A DNA stretch of 59,859 nt from the NCBI RefSeq assembly GCF_963678635.1, contig NW_026971510.1, positions 64,001 through 123,859 on the forward strand, written 5' to 3'. Shown here piece by piece: positions 9,180 to 19,850 of this stretch (the first letter of the stretch is position 1; each line of letters starts with the position of its first letter). The stretch comes from Symsagittifera roscoffensis (taxonomy: Eukaryota; Xenacoelomorpha; Acoela; Convolutidae). The notes under the pieces are model-generated. The model searched no databases, had not been told where the DNA came from, and worked only from the letters and a program-made list of their open reading frames with translations. The position numbers were made by a program, and so were the translations under genes.

Positions 9180-9880
9180 AACTCAGAATTGTTTTATGTG
9201 TGTGAAAAACTCAAGTGAGAAACCAAGCAACCAAGTTGTAATTGAAAACTGAAACATTTAGTTGAGTTTTGAAATTGATGCATTTATAAATTTGCATTTT
9301 GATTTTAGCAGAAGTGGCTTTAGAGACACTTATTATTTATTTAGAAAGGCTTAAGAGAAGAGTATATTTAAATATTCCAGCCTGCATGATTGTTTTTAAT
9401 CACTTAGGAAGACTGATCACTTTGTGGTGACATGAAAGACTTGAGTAATCTCTTGAAGAGGGAGGTTGTTACATAGTTCTTTCTAACCACAAAGTTTCTT
9501 AGTTTTAAAATTCAGGACAATAAACAAACAAGATTTCCGAAGGGAAGGAGCATAGTAGGATAATTTTAGCTTGTTGGTTGGCAGGACTGTCCTGCAAGCC
9601 AACACCTTTTAAATCAAAGAGAAAAAGTTTTAATCGGGACATTGACACTGGGAGTCAGAAAATATGTTTTATCTTAGGTTATAACCTCAATGTGCAGATT
9701 AATGAAAGAATTTGAAGGCTATAGTGATGTAGTATGATACCATGTATATTCTGCAGTGAGTCGATGTGATGTGGATAAGAGTAATTTCGTGCATTTTATA
9801 AATTCTGTTCGATGACACTGTAACCATTTTACGAACATTGTGCGATTCAATGAGGACATTGACGGGACTGTCCGGGGAGT
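9180..9880. other. Non-coding spacer with a hairpin and a possible poly(A) signal
   Basis: No convincing coding region. An AATAAA lies at 9519-9524. At about 9575-9602 there is a strong inverted repeat: GTTGGC AGGAC pairs with GTCCT GCAA GCCAAC, with a four-base bulge. These could serve 3'-end formation of the upstream block, which is inference. Confidence 0.35.
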
Positions 9881-9881
9881 A

Positions 9882-10803
9882 TGTGACAATCGACCAGAAT
9901 GGCCAAAATGCAATCTCTGCAGAATTCGAATTTTTAGCAGCGAGCCTTCCGGATTGGTGGTTATTACGAACTAAGAACGTTATTGGAACGATTGGCCAAA
10001 CGGTGAGGGCTAGAATATTCTGGTATTTTAAAATTTCAAAAATTCGAATTGTGACGTCATATTTCTGAGAAACGTCAGAAACGGCCATTTTGACTAAAAA
10101 AGAGAAAGAAAAAGAGAACAACGTTAGCTGCGATAGCAACAACAACGAAATTGAGATTGAAAAACAACAACGAGTTACAGAATAACAGAAGAACACTCCG
10201 AGTTGCAACTATTGTGCTGCTACAATAGTTGCAAGGCCGTTGCGAACAACGGTGAAGGGTGAGAGACGGCCTTCTGGATTAAGACGAAGTCAAGATTAGC
10301 GAGCTTGATTCAGTGGATTCAAGAATCCGGAAGGGTTTCGGGACTTAAACTTTTATCCTGTTGCATAAACTTTTAGCTTCCTGTCATGTCCTGACTTGAA
10401 TTTAATTGATATCTAGATTCATTTTGATAGGGATGAGAAGCTAGGAGTTGGGGGAAAGGGTTGATCCATCTTCGATGGAGATGATGATTTTTATCTACTG
10501 AACAAAAACAATAGTAATATAATAAGTAGTAGCCCTGTTTTTAGGAGTGACCTCGTGGTCTGGGGATACTGAGACCCAGCCATGAGCTCACTATTTCTGC
10601 ATGTAATCTAGTTAATTTGAGTGTTTTGACCGAAGCCGAAGGCAGTAACGTTTTTGTCGACCCGATGTTAGAAAAGACCACCGAAAAGTACTGGCTTGGT
10701 AGAGACGGTGAAAAGCATGCAAAGCTCTGTTTAGACGCTAGCCAGTCGTCTTAAGACTTAGTTTTGTTTTCCGTCGATATGTATCTTCCGGGCGATTGTT
10801 ACA
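9882..10803 (+). repeat. Left inverted-repeat arm of the 5 kb element
   Basis: Pairs with 14000-14926. Contains CCTTCCGGATTGG near 9946, a TGACGTCA at 10051-10058, and a small internal palindrome CAACTATTGT...ACAATAGTTG near 10205-10231. The inner end is TATGTATCTTCCGGGCGA...TGTTACA. Confidence 0.8.
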
Positions 10804-11779
10804 AGTTCTTTTCGCTCTTCTGAGGTCTTCTGACTCCTTGTTTCAACCATTCTGCCTGAAACCGTCTCCCCTTTGTCGGTCCGGGCTCGTTTGATCCAAT
10901 CCACAAAAGGATCGGTCATCGTTTTTCTTTGCTTTTCAGGTATGGATTTCCTAGAGCTATTGCCTCGTTTAGGTATCCTTGACTTGTCTAGACTGATTCT
11001 CTATCTGTCACTTCTTAATGCCTATACACTTAATTCGATTGCTAGTGATCTTATAGTTTGATTACCAATAATAATGACACACTACAATAAATTTCACAAG
11101 ATTCTATTAAATAGTGACCACAAATTCCTGTATGTTATCAGAGTACAGTTTGTTAATAATTTATTCACACTAACCGATTATCGGTCGTAAGATTTGAAAA
11201 CTAGCACAATATGATGTTATCAAACAATTTAAATGATAGTGTCTTCACTACCCAATCAAGCACAGTTTATGTAGATTTAAAAGCAAGAACAACAAAAAAT
11301 TTATATAATGACAGAATATGAATGCCTCTATGAAAAAACGTATGTGTATTGTGCTTTTAGTCGGTCGCAGTACAATAGTCGAACTCGTCTTTTAATGAAA
11401 AAGCTTTCCCTGCTCGGTGCTGCACCAAACAGACAAAACTTTGAAGGCAGTATTTTTCTCAAGTGGGCGTATATTGCACCCACCGAGTACTGTGTTACTT
11501 ATCTGCCTTCGGACTGCCCGAGCTAGACCTACTACAATCCTCAGGGCAGTCACTTTTCACAAAAACGTATTGTGTTACAATCCACACCAATGAATTACGC
11601 TCTTTTTAGTTTAGACTTAGTGTCGCGAATATCCGAGTTCGGACCTGTTTTGTTTTGGTCTGGTTTTTATTGAAAGGCAAGTTACCAGTGCAGTCACTGA
11701 TTCCTAGCCTGTCTGCTAATAACCTAATTCCTCTCACTTTAGTCTTTCTTCCGTCTACCTAAGTGCTTTAATAAAATGA

Positions 11780-13440
11780 TAACCCTCCGGATTGGCACAA
11801 ATAGGACCCTTCCGGACTAACAAAATCTAGACCCCTCCGGATTGGGACCCCTCTGAGTTAGTTAATATAAGACCCCTCCGGATTTGGACCCCTCCGAATT
11901 AGCAACTATAAGACCCCTCCGGATTCGGACCCCTCCGGTTTTGTAAAAAAAAAATATATTTTTTTGACCCCTCCGGATTGGGAGCCCTCCGGTTTTGTAA
12001 AAGTAGCTTTTCGGAGATTTCCTTCTTTCAACCTATACCCCTCCGGATACGTTTTCCTATGCAATTTAGCTTTTTCAATTAACTAGGAAGGGTATTCTTA
12101 CTTTCCTAGACCCTTCCGGATTGAAGTTAAGCCTCTTATTTGACAATTCACGCTAACGGTGAAGGGTCTTATCGCTCGCCTAACTTCGGCTCGATTAAGG
12201 TTTTTCTGTGCCTATAGCCTTCCCTTTTCGTCTAGAACGGCCTAAAGTTACTTTATTCAACCGCTATTACCTTTTGGTAGGGGTATAAGTTCTTTTCTAA
12301 AAGAAATTTATAAAACGTGAAGGGTCTACCCTCCCAAATTGATGAACTTGCTAAAAACAATCTCAAAAAATTTTCACGCTTTTTTTTCCGAAAAACTTTT
12401 GTCCCTATCAGTAAGCTCAGCTAATTTCTGATCTATTGGTACCAAGATCAACTCAATATGCCTAGTAGTTCCAAAGTTATTAACCAAAACGTCTTTTTTC
12501 TAAAGTCAAGAAATTTCTCTCTTATAGGTTCCGCCTAACTTTTTCCGCAAATCTGGTCCTTTCGACCTAAAAATTACTAATCCGAGCTCAGAAAGCCTAT
12601 ACTCTTCTTCTAGTTCAATGAAAAAGACCCGATCTAAAACGCTTTACTTGAAAAAATTTGCGAAAAACTATGCTACCTGTACCCCTCCGGATTGATGAAT
12701 CCACCAAATCAAACACGTTAAGTTCGATTTCTCTGCAACCCGGAAGGTTTTCGGGTAGCGGGTTTTCAAACTTATAGATTCACTAGTGGACGTTGTCCGA
12801 ACAAATATTTTTACTGTTGTAACTCAAAAATTTCAAAAAATTTTCTGAATTTATAGTGTTTCGTTTTCTCAAAAATCACGAAATTTCGGTTTTCAGTACC
12901 AAAATAGTTCCAACCACTTCTGAACTAAACGTAACCGGTTCTATTTATTAAAGTAGTGCAGTTACGATGTAACACACTGCTTTAGTGCTTTTTGTTGTTT
13001 CAAAAAGTATCGATATCTCAAAAATCGCGACTTGTGGGGGGATCAAAATATCGCTATTTTGACCCTAAAAACCGGTCTGCTTTCTGTGTTTTTCACTGAA
13101 AAACGGTATAAGAGTATTAATATAGGCTATATTATAAATAATATTAGTAATACTATACCCCTCCGGGTTTGTTTAATATCCGAATTGAAATGCTTAACTC
13201 GGATATTCGCAGTTCGGTGAAGGGTCACTACAGTGCAGCACTGTCGAGCCCCCCACAGATTTTTATCTTATTTTTTGTACCAAAAGGAATACAAAACTTG
13301 TTAACGATACCCAACAGTCGATTGTTGTTGTCGTTGAGCCCCTTCTTGTTGCTCCTTGTACTGCTTGCCGGATCAGTCTTCTCCCAAGACCCTTCCGAAT
13401 TGAGCGCAAATCAGCTGACCCTTCCGGATTGAGCGCAATT
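11780..13440. repeat. Dispersed CCC(T/C)TCCGGATT and CGGTGAAGGGT motif array
   Basis: Between 11,784 and 12,000 the motif CCC(T/C)TCCGGATT recurs every 20-50 bases (about ten times), with more copies at about 12,050, 12,110, 12,685, 13,155, 13,390 and 13,420, and in the arms. A second motif, GGTGAAGGGT, occurs near 10,250, 12,160, 12,310 and 13,213 and inverted at about 14,550. Such dense subterminal motifs are typical binding sites for a transposase supplied in trans; that role is inferred. Confidence 0.6.
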
Positions 13441-13999
13441 TATCATTAACGTGCTTAAATGCTCAAATAACCCTATAGTACAAGCCTCACAAACGGGCTA
13501 CAAAACTGATCGTAACAATCCTCACTGATATGATATAAATGCCTGTAACAACAATATATCTATCAACAACAAACGGGGGGGTTGGATCACATCTTGTCTG
13601 GGGGGGATGATTTCTACTGATTTTTTACTTTTTTACTGTTTTTGGTTTTTTCGGTTATTTTTTTATGTTTTTTTTGTTTTTCTTGGGTACTATACTACTT
13701 TTTGTTTGGTTTTATATATATCTTTAAGTGTTTTTGGTCACAAACCTCTCAGGGAACGAGGGAATGGCCGATCCCCCCACCCTTCCTGGTTCGTGAATTT
13801 TCGGTCTTAACTAAGTTAAAAAGCTATTCACGGTAATCCGGAAGGCTTCCGCGTTCCGAACTACCCATCCGCCCCGGCGGTTTAGGCCTATTAAGGGCGT
13901 TAATGTGAGCATCCGCTCGGCGCGGAGTGCTCGTTAACGGTTCTGCCGGTCATGATGTTATAAAAGAATAACACCCAGGAGCGCCATAAAAACATCTAT

Positions 14000-14926
14000 G
14001 TAACATTCGCCCGGAAGATACATATCGACCGAAAATAAAACTAAGTCCTAAGACGACTGGCTAATGTCTAAACAGAGCTTTATATGCTTTTCACCGTCTC
14101 TACCAAGCCAGTACTTTTCGGTGGTCTTTTCTAACATCGGGTCGACAAAAAACGTTACTGCTTTCGGCTTCGGTCAAAACACTCAAATTAACTTAATTAC
14201 ATGCAGAAATAGTGAGCTCATGGCTGGGTCTCAGTATCCCCAGACCACGAGGTCACTCCTAAAAACAGGGCTACTACTATTTATTGAATAATTATTGTTT
14301 TTGTTCAGTAGATAAAAATCATCATCTCCATCGAAGATGGATCAACCCTTTCCCCCAACTCCTAGCTTCTCATCCCTATCAAAATGAATCTAGATATCAA
14401 TTAAATTCAAGTCAGGACATGACAGGAAGCTAAAAATTCATATAAAAAGATAAAAGTCTCAGTCCCGAAACCCTTCCGGATTCTTGAATCCACTGAATCA
14501 AGCACGTTAAACTTGACTTCTCCGTAACCCGGAAGGCTGTCTTCCACCCTTCACCGTTGTTCGCAACGGCCTTGCAACTATTGTAGCGACACAATAGTTG
14601 CAACTCGGAACGTTCTCTGTCAACTCCGTGATTCGTTGTCGTTTCTTAATCAGAATTTCCGTTGTTCTCGCAATCGCAACTGATGTTGTTCTGTTGCTCT
14701 TTAGCACTTCTGCCAAAATGGCCGTTTCTGACGTTTCTCAGAAATGTTACGTCATCACTTCGAAAATTTAAAATTTCAAAATACCTGAATATCTTGACCT
14801 TCACCGTTCTACTAATCATCCGAATAACGTCGTTAATCCTTCAAAATCACTAACTCGGAAGGTTCGCTGCTAAAAATTCGAAATCTGCAGAGATTGCATT
14901 TTTTCCATTCTGGTCGAATGTCACAA
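14000..14926 (-). repeat. Right inverted-repeat arm of the 5 kb element
   Basis: Reverse complement of the left arm: GTAACATTCGCCCGGAAGA at the inner side and CCATTCTGGTCGAATGTCACA at the outer side. Small indels show that the arms have diverged since insertion. Confidence 0.8.
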
Positions 14927-14929
14927 TTT

Positions 14930-15489
14930 TTAAACATCTACAAATGCTTGATACGGCCACACCTTGAATTTGCGAACTTATTCTGGCACCCAAGACTTAT
15001 CAAGCATCAAAAGATTTTGGAAAAATGTACAAGGAAGAGCGACGCGTCTAGTTAGTGGTATGAAAAATCTATCCTATTAAGAACGCCTTAGAGAACTGAA
15101 TCTATCATCGTTGGAATACAGAAGAAAAAGAGGGACAATGATAGAAATGTATAACATCTGCTATGGTTTGTATGATAGGAATGCTAGTCGAGCGGAATGA
15201 TAGGGATTCTAGAGGTAACGCATGTAAAGTAGTAGTACGTAAAGCAAATCTAGAAATGCGAAAAAAGTTCTTCTCGAAAAGAGCACCTCTCGACTGGAAC
15301 AATCTGCCACAGGAAACAGTGCAAAGCAAGACCATCGACGAATTCAAGTGGAAAGTGGACAAACATTGGAAAGCGATTGGAATTGACATGTACGAATTCG
15401 AACTGAGATAGGAAAAAAGAACATTTGAAATGACCACAAGAGGCACTGCCTAATGGTAATAAAAAATTGAATGGACTTGACTTGACTTT
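14930..15489 (+). pseudogene. 3' end of a CR1-like non-LTR retrotransposon (LINE)
   Basis: Translated pieces match the C-terminal end of CR1-type ORF2: CLIRPHLEFAN and HPRLIKHQKILEKCTRK (about 14,943-15,030), then in another frame LRELNLSSLEYRRKRGT (about 15,088-15,140), and an intact last stretch RKKFFSKRAPLDWNNLPQET to a TAG at about 15,411. The 3' tail is GGACTTGACTTGAC, a short-repeat tail typical of CR1. The frames are broken by indels and stops, so it is a 5'-truncated dead copy. Its tail touches the copia RNase H region directly. Confidence 0.85.
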
Positions 15490-15699
15490 TGTCAAAATAT
15501 CCGCAAGCTTGATGGTAGTAGAAAGATAAATTAACGCCATAGTACTAGAGCGAATTTGTTCCTGAACGAAAATTACTTTTATTTCAATATGTGCTCTATG
15601 TACTTTTATGGCTCTCGATCTCGTAGCTGTTTCCTGAAATACACAGATTGCTAAACAAGATAAGGCTAGTATAATTATAGCTAGCATTCTCAAATACAA
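15490..15699 (-). pseudogene. copia RNase H C-terminus
   Basis: Reads SRAIKVHRAHIEIKVIFVQE and TTIKLADILTK, corresponding to the copia 'SRTKHIDIxYHFIRE ... xxLADILTK' end. The LINE tail begins immediately after the K of LADILTK on this strand. Confidence 0.8.
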
Positions 15700-15880
15700 G
15701 TTTCAGGAACAAAACTGGCTGAGCCAAGGCCGATAGAGCCAGATACACCTACTCACATAAAGACAATGCGACAGAACGTTAGAAAAACAGGTGAATCTGA
15801 GTCACTTCATTTAATAACCTTGCCAGATAATTCATTTAACCACCTTGTAGTGAAAAACTGTAAACATCAAAAACTAACCT

Positions 15881-17283
15881 GTCATCAACATACGCAGCTA
15901 TGAAACTCATTTTATTAGGCTGATAAAATTTAGGACGAGTCTACAGAACTTTTTAGGTTTCCAAGCTCGACTCGCTGGCTTCAAACCATACATAGAATTT
16001 TTGAGCTTGCATACAAAACGTTCACGAGACACAAAACCACGAAGTTCATCCTCTGAGATAGGATTCAACAAATCTGTTTCAAAATCAATTTTTGAATTTT
16101 TGGACCAGCTTGCGCTAAAATTTTTGCACAATGGTAAATAATGAGGAAACAACTGTCATGCTTATCGTAGGTGAAAAAGTATCAGTATAATTTTGACTAA
16201 AATTTTGAACAAATTCCTTAGCCACATAACGTGCCTTATTTGGTTCAAATGAAACGTGACTTTTACGCCTTATATCAAAAAACCAGTTGCTTTTTGTTAA
16301 AGATTTTTAGGAGGTAAAGACAAAAGATCCCACGTTTTATTTTCTACATGACTATCCAAATCAATTTGCATTGCAACCTGCCATTTTTCAACATCATCTG
16401 ACAACATGGTTTCCGCTTTTTTGAGAGAAAATTTACTATTGACACTAGCAGTCCTTGTAAAACTAGAGTCTTCATCAGTAGAAAAATCTTACTCATAATG
16501 CCATGCTGGTCTTCGAATAACCCGACCAGTCCTATAGTTGTAAAAAAAGTGCAGTCCCAAAGCAGTAGGATTTTCTTCATCACTTCCAGATTATCCTGTC
16601 ATCAACATACGCAGCTATGAAACTCATTTGAAACATCTACAGAACTTTTTAGGTTTCCAAGCTCGACTCGCTGGCTTCAAACCGTGAATAAAACTTTTGA
16701 GCTTGCATACAAAACGTTCATGAGACACAAAACCACGAAGTTCATCCTGTGAGATAGAATTCAACAAATCTGTTTCAAAATCATTTTTCGAATTTTTGGA
16801 CCAGGTTGCGATAAAATTTTTGCACAATGGTAAAAAATGAGGAAACAGCTGTCATTGCCCATTGTAAGTGAAAAAGTAGCAGTATAATTTTGACTAAAAT
16901 TTTGACCAAATTCCTTAGCCACATAACGTGCCTTATTTGGTTCAAATGAAACCGGACTTTTACGCCTGATAGCAAAAAACCAGTTGCTTTTTTTAAATGA
17001 ATTTTTAGGAGGTAAAGACAAAAAATCCCACGTTTTATTTTCTACATGACTATCCAAATCAATTTGCATTGCAACTTGCCATTTTTCAACATCATCTGAC
17101 GACATGGCTTCCTCTTTTTTGAGAGGAAATTTACTATTGACACTAGCGGCCCTTGTAAAAGTACAGTCTTCATCAGTAGAAAAATTTTACTCATAATGCC
17201 ATGCTGGTCTTCGAATAACCCGACCAGTCCTATAGTTGTAAAAAAAGTTAAGTCCCAAAGCAGTAGGATTTTCTTCATCACTT
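15881..17283 (-). pseudogene. copia reverse transcriptase, with a ~0.7 kb tandem duplication
   Basis: Copy nearer the gag side (16.60-17.28 kb): KWQVAMQIDLDSHVENKTW and KARYVAKEFGQNF are the N-terminal RT blocks, ERFVCKLKSFIHGLKPASRAW the middle block, and AAYVDDR at 16,598-16,609 the catalytic YVDD. The same stretch is repeated at 15.88-16.58 kb (ERFVCKLKNSMYGLKPASRAW, YVDD at 15,881-15,892). Many indels break the frame in both. The repeat boundary falls at the YVDD codons. Confidence 0.85.
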
Positions 17284-17445
17284 CCAGATTGTTCTCTTAA
17301 TTTAGATAGGAGTAAGGGAAGTAGTGTGTTGCAAATTTTCTGCAGTTGGATCGTGAGTTGAGTCTCAGTGGTATCAGATATACCAAAATCATTGTGAGCT
17401 GTTCAATTTTCACAGGTATCCAAGCAGATTGGTGTACCTTGAATC

Positions 17446-18556
17446 TTATTTGCAAATTATGAGGACTGTATGCCAAAGTTCTCTTCGAAAATTATCAATA
17501 GTTGTAGAAATAGCTCGACTTGTTGGTGATAATGGCAGTTGAAGAGTAGGCAAAACTTCATTTGCATCATTTGCGCCTATCTGGGCATTAGTGACCCCCA
17601 TTGATTTCGTCTCAGCCCCCACTGGGTCATTGTTAGTCCGCACTGGGTCTATTCCAGGCAAAGCAATAACAAACCTTGATCCCTTATCGAGACCCAGGAA
17701 TTTTTCTTCGTGAAATGTCACATTACGGGAACGAGGAAAACCTTCTTCAGAAAATCATAAAAAATAAATGCAGGACTCAAACCGTCATAGCCAGTAAAAA
17801 TTGTCTTTTTGACTTCGGTTAATAACTTACGCTGGTGGGTTTCAATTTCTGTAGAGTTTTTCGTTTACAGGTTTTGTAGGGTATTAAATCATCATTAATA
17901 GCACATATTAGTTTGAGTTTCCTTGTCTAAACAACAACATCAACTGCCCTCACACAAAAAAGTTCTGGTAGTTTTGACGTAAGCAAAAGAGCCCATGCAT
18001 TTTTAGGGATCGCTTGCCAATAGCGCTAGGCTATAACATTGTGATGGGGGGATTGAAGACTTGTAAACTACTGTGCAAAACGATTGTTCTTGCGAAAATT
18101 TGAAAATGTCTGGAAATATACTCCCTGCCACTATCAGACTTGAGCTTGAGTCGAGCTACGATGCATACTTGGACCACCGCATAAAAAATTGTAGTTTTGC
18201 AATCGCATTGCTTCTAGAGGCCGTTGAAAATCATCAGTAAAAGATATTGCATATTTGTTTCCGTGCAAGGGTTCCGTAAAACGTCCTTAAACGTCTCTGT
18301 GAATAGGCTCAAATTTTAGCGTTGCACTTACTTGAGGGTTTTCAGGAATGTCAGACGTAGTTATCTCTCATTCTGAATACGTAGTACATTTATCGGTTGC
18401 CATTGAACAGGAAATAATCATGCCTCTTACTGCTTTATTTGCCGTGTTCTTCAAAGCTTCATAATGTACATGTGAGAACCTTGCATGCAACGTAGGAATG
18501 CCCCATTTTCTGCTGTCTTGCACTATGTTTAAACCAAAAATGACCATTCTTTTCAT
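17446..18556 (-). pseudogene. copia GAG-pre-integrase and integrase remnants
   Basis: 18368-18556 encodes LHARFSHVHYEALKNTANKA, the H-x4-H-like 'LWHxRLGHxxxxxLxxL' signature of the pre-integrase domain. Downstream pieces retain integrase similarity in broken frames. 17,690-17,800 encodes FTGYDGLSPAFIFYD and SRNVTFHEEKF, which match the copia integrase C-terminus (G-Y-D...Y-D...SR-(D/N)-V-x-F-x-E). A Pro/Thr-rich tether to RT follows. Confidence 0.75.
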
Positions 18557-18626
18557 AAAACAAGCTTTCTTTGTTCCACAGATATATGCGGATAAAAATT
18601 ACTGTGTTGCCTTGCTTAACTATCGG

Positions 18627-18869
18627 TCAAACCAATATCAAATGAAATTTGAAGCTCGGCACATGCAATGCGCGCTGAAAATTGAAGGTGTATTTAAGCT
18701 TAAGTGCAACCGTAGGAGGGGAGGCAAACTTTTCTAACACCATGTACTCGCTGTTGCGTCCCATCGCCTTTAGTAATAAACATCGCACTTTCTCCCCTTC
18801 CAGCATAGAAGAAACCTGAAATATCGATTTGTCGAAAATGACATGGTTCGTGCGTCGACAGTCTATCAT
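18627..18869 (-). pseudogene. copia aspartic-protease region
   Basis: The frame begins MIDCRRTNHVIFDKSIF, aligning with the copia 'LDSGA(T/S)xH(M/I)xxDxxxF' pattern, and ends RALHVPSFKFHLILV, matching the usual 'xVLYVPxLxxNLLSV'. The catalytic D-S-G is replaced by D-C-R, so it is inactive. Confidence 0.75.
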
Positions 18870-18877
18870 TATATCCC

Positions 18878-19660
18878 TTAACCTATATGAAATGATGTTA
18901 GTGCAAATCGAATTGGTGGTTGATCGTAATTTGCTTGATTACATGCTGCTTTGCATACACCTGTCGACAGTGTGATTGGCACGTCCACATTTCGCACAGT
19001 ACAAGTTTTTCTTGTTTTTCTGTCGAGTTGCCCCATTGTATCGTTTCCGGTCAGTTCTATGAATCGCTGGAACCGCAATCGAGAAAGATCTCGTATCTTG
19101 TTTGTGAGCTTACCCAAGTGATCTTTCGATCAGTCGCTCTTTCAGTTGTAGGTACGACATCTGCTGGAACTGTATTTCAGCTATGAATGGTTCGTATTCT
19201 TGTCGCAATGCTTTAAAAACTTTGGATATTTTGAGTTTGTCGCTGATCTTTCCATCTTTAGATTGTAAATGGAACACAATGTTGTAGACTTTGCCTAGAA
19301 ATTCTTTAATGAATTCTCCGCTCTTCTTGATTTCCAGAAATTCTTCCCGACGCACAAGGATTTGGATTAATCGCATCTGCTCAACTGTTTTTAGTAAATT
19401 CGAGTCCCTTCCTCTTATTCTGAGCAAGAATCATCTGCAAAGTAGCCTCTTTGAGGCCGTTTCCTGATACAATTTTATTTAAACAGCATCCCTGTTGGCT
19501 TTGCAAATTTTTTCAGCCTCTTTTTTAAGGTTTTATCTTCAATATAGGTTGGGAACCGTTCGCACCATACAAGAAACCTTTCCGGGTTTTCCATGGAAAA
19601 TTAGCAGTTTCGTTTGTTTGGAATTCATCAAGATGTTGTTGTTTGGGAGCTTCAACTGTT
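18878..19660 (-). pseudogene. copia gag with CCHC zinc knuckle
   Basis: A 105-codon frame (19110-19427) contains EFIKEFLGKVYNIVFHLQ and KISDKLKISKVFKALRQEYE, matching the copia gag (UBN2) pattern of helix, 'I-x-x-x-L', then 'L-P-x-x-Y'. About 19,040 down to 18,985, in another frame, reads YCAKCGRANHTVDRC, a perfect C-x2-C-x4-H-x4-C knuckle for RNA binding. Frames between them are broken. Confidence 0.8.
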
Positions 19661-19850
19661 CATAACCTCTATAATGTAAAAATTTTTTTCCATTAAAGTG
19701 AGTAAATTCAAAATTAACAACTTGTGTTTATCTGTAATAATTCAATGTCATTTTATAAAGTAAAAGTCATATGTCAATATTGTTCCACTTCTTTCTCGAA
19801 TATAGCAAATGAGAATTCGGAGTTTTTTTTGGTTCTAAGCAATCAAGAGA

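Larger units (their letters stand above)
9882..14926. mobile_element. 5 kb element with long terminal inverted repeats (foldback/TIR type)
   Basis: The left arm (9882-10803) and right arm (14000-14926) are reverse complements of about 0.92 kb with scattered mismatches; the outermost match is TGTGACA(A/T)TCGACCAGAATGG. The core of about 3.2 kb contains many short motifs (listed separately) but no frame with a recognisable transposase; the longest ORFs in it are under 90 codons. This fits a non-autonomous foldback or long-TIR DNA transposon. No clear target-site duplication is visible: left flank CGGGGAGTA and right flank TTTTTAAAC do not match. Confidence 0.75.
15490..19660 (-). mobile_element. 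Degraded Ty1/copia retrotransposon
   Basis: Reading the minus strand from 19.66 kb down gives copia-order domains: gag (UBN2-like), CCHC knuckle, aspartic protease region, GAG-pre-integrase, integrase, reverse transcriptase (partly duplicated) and the RNase H end (KLADILTK). Every domain carries frameshifts or stops, so none is functional. No LTRs were found: the 3' end is cut at 15,489/15,490 by the LINE, and upstream of 19.66 kb the sequence turns AT-rich without a recognisable LTR. The order gag-PR-INT-RT-RH, with integrase before RT, is diagnostic for copia rather than gypsy or BEL. Confidence 0.88.
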
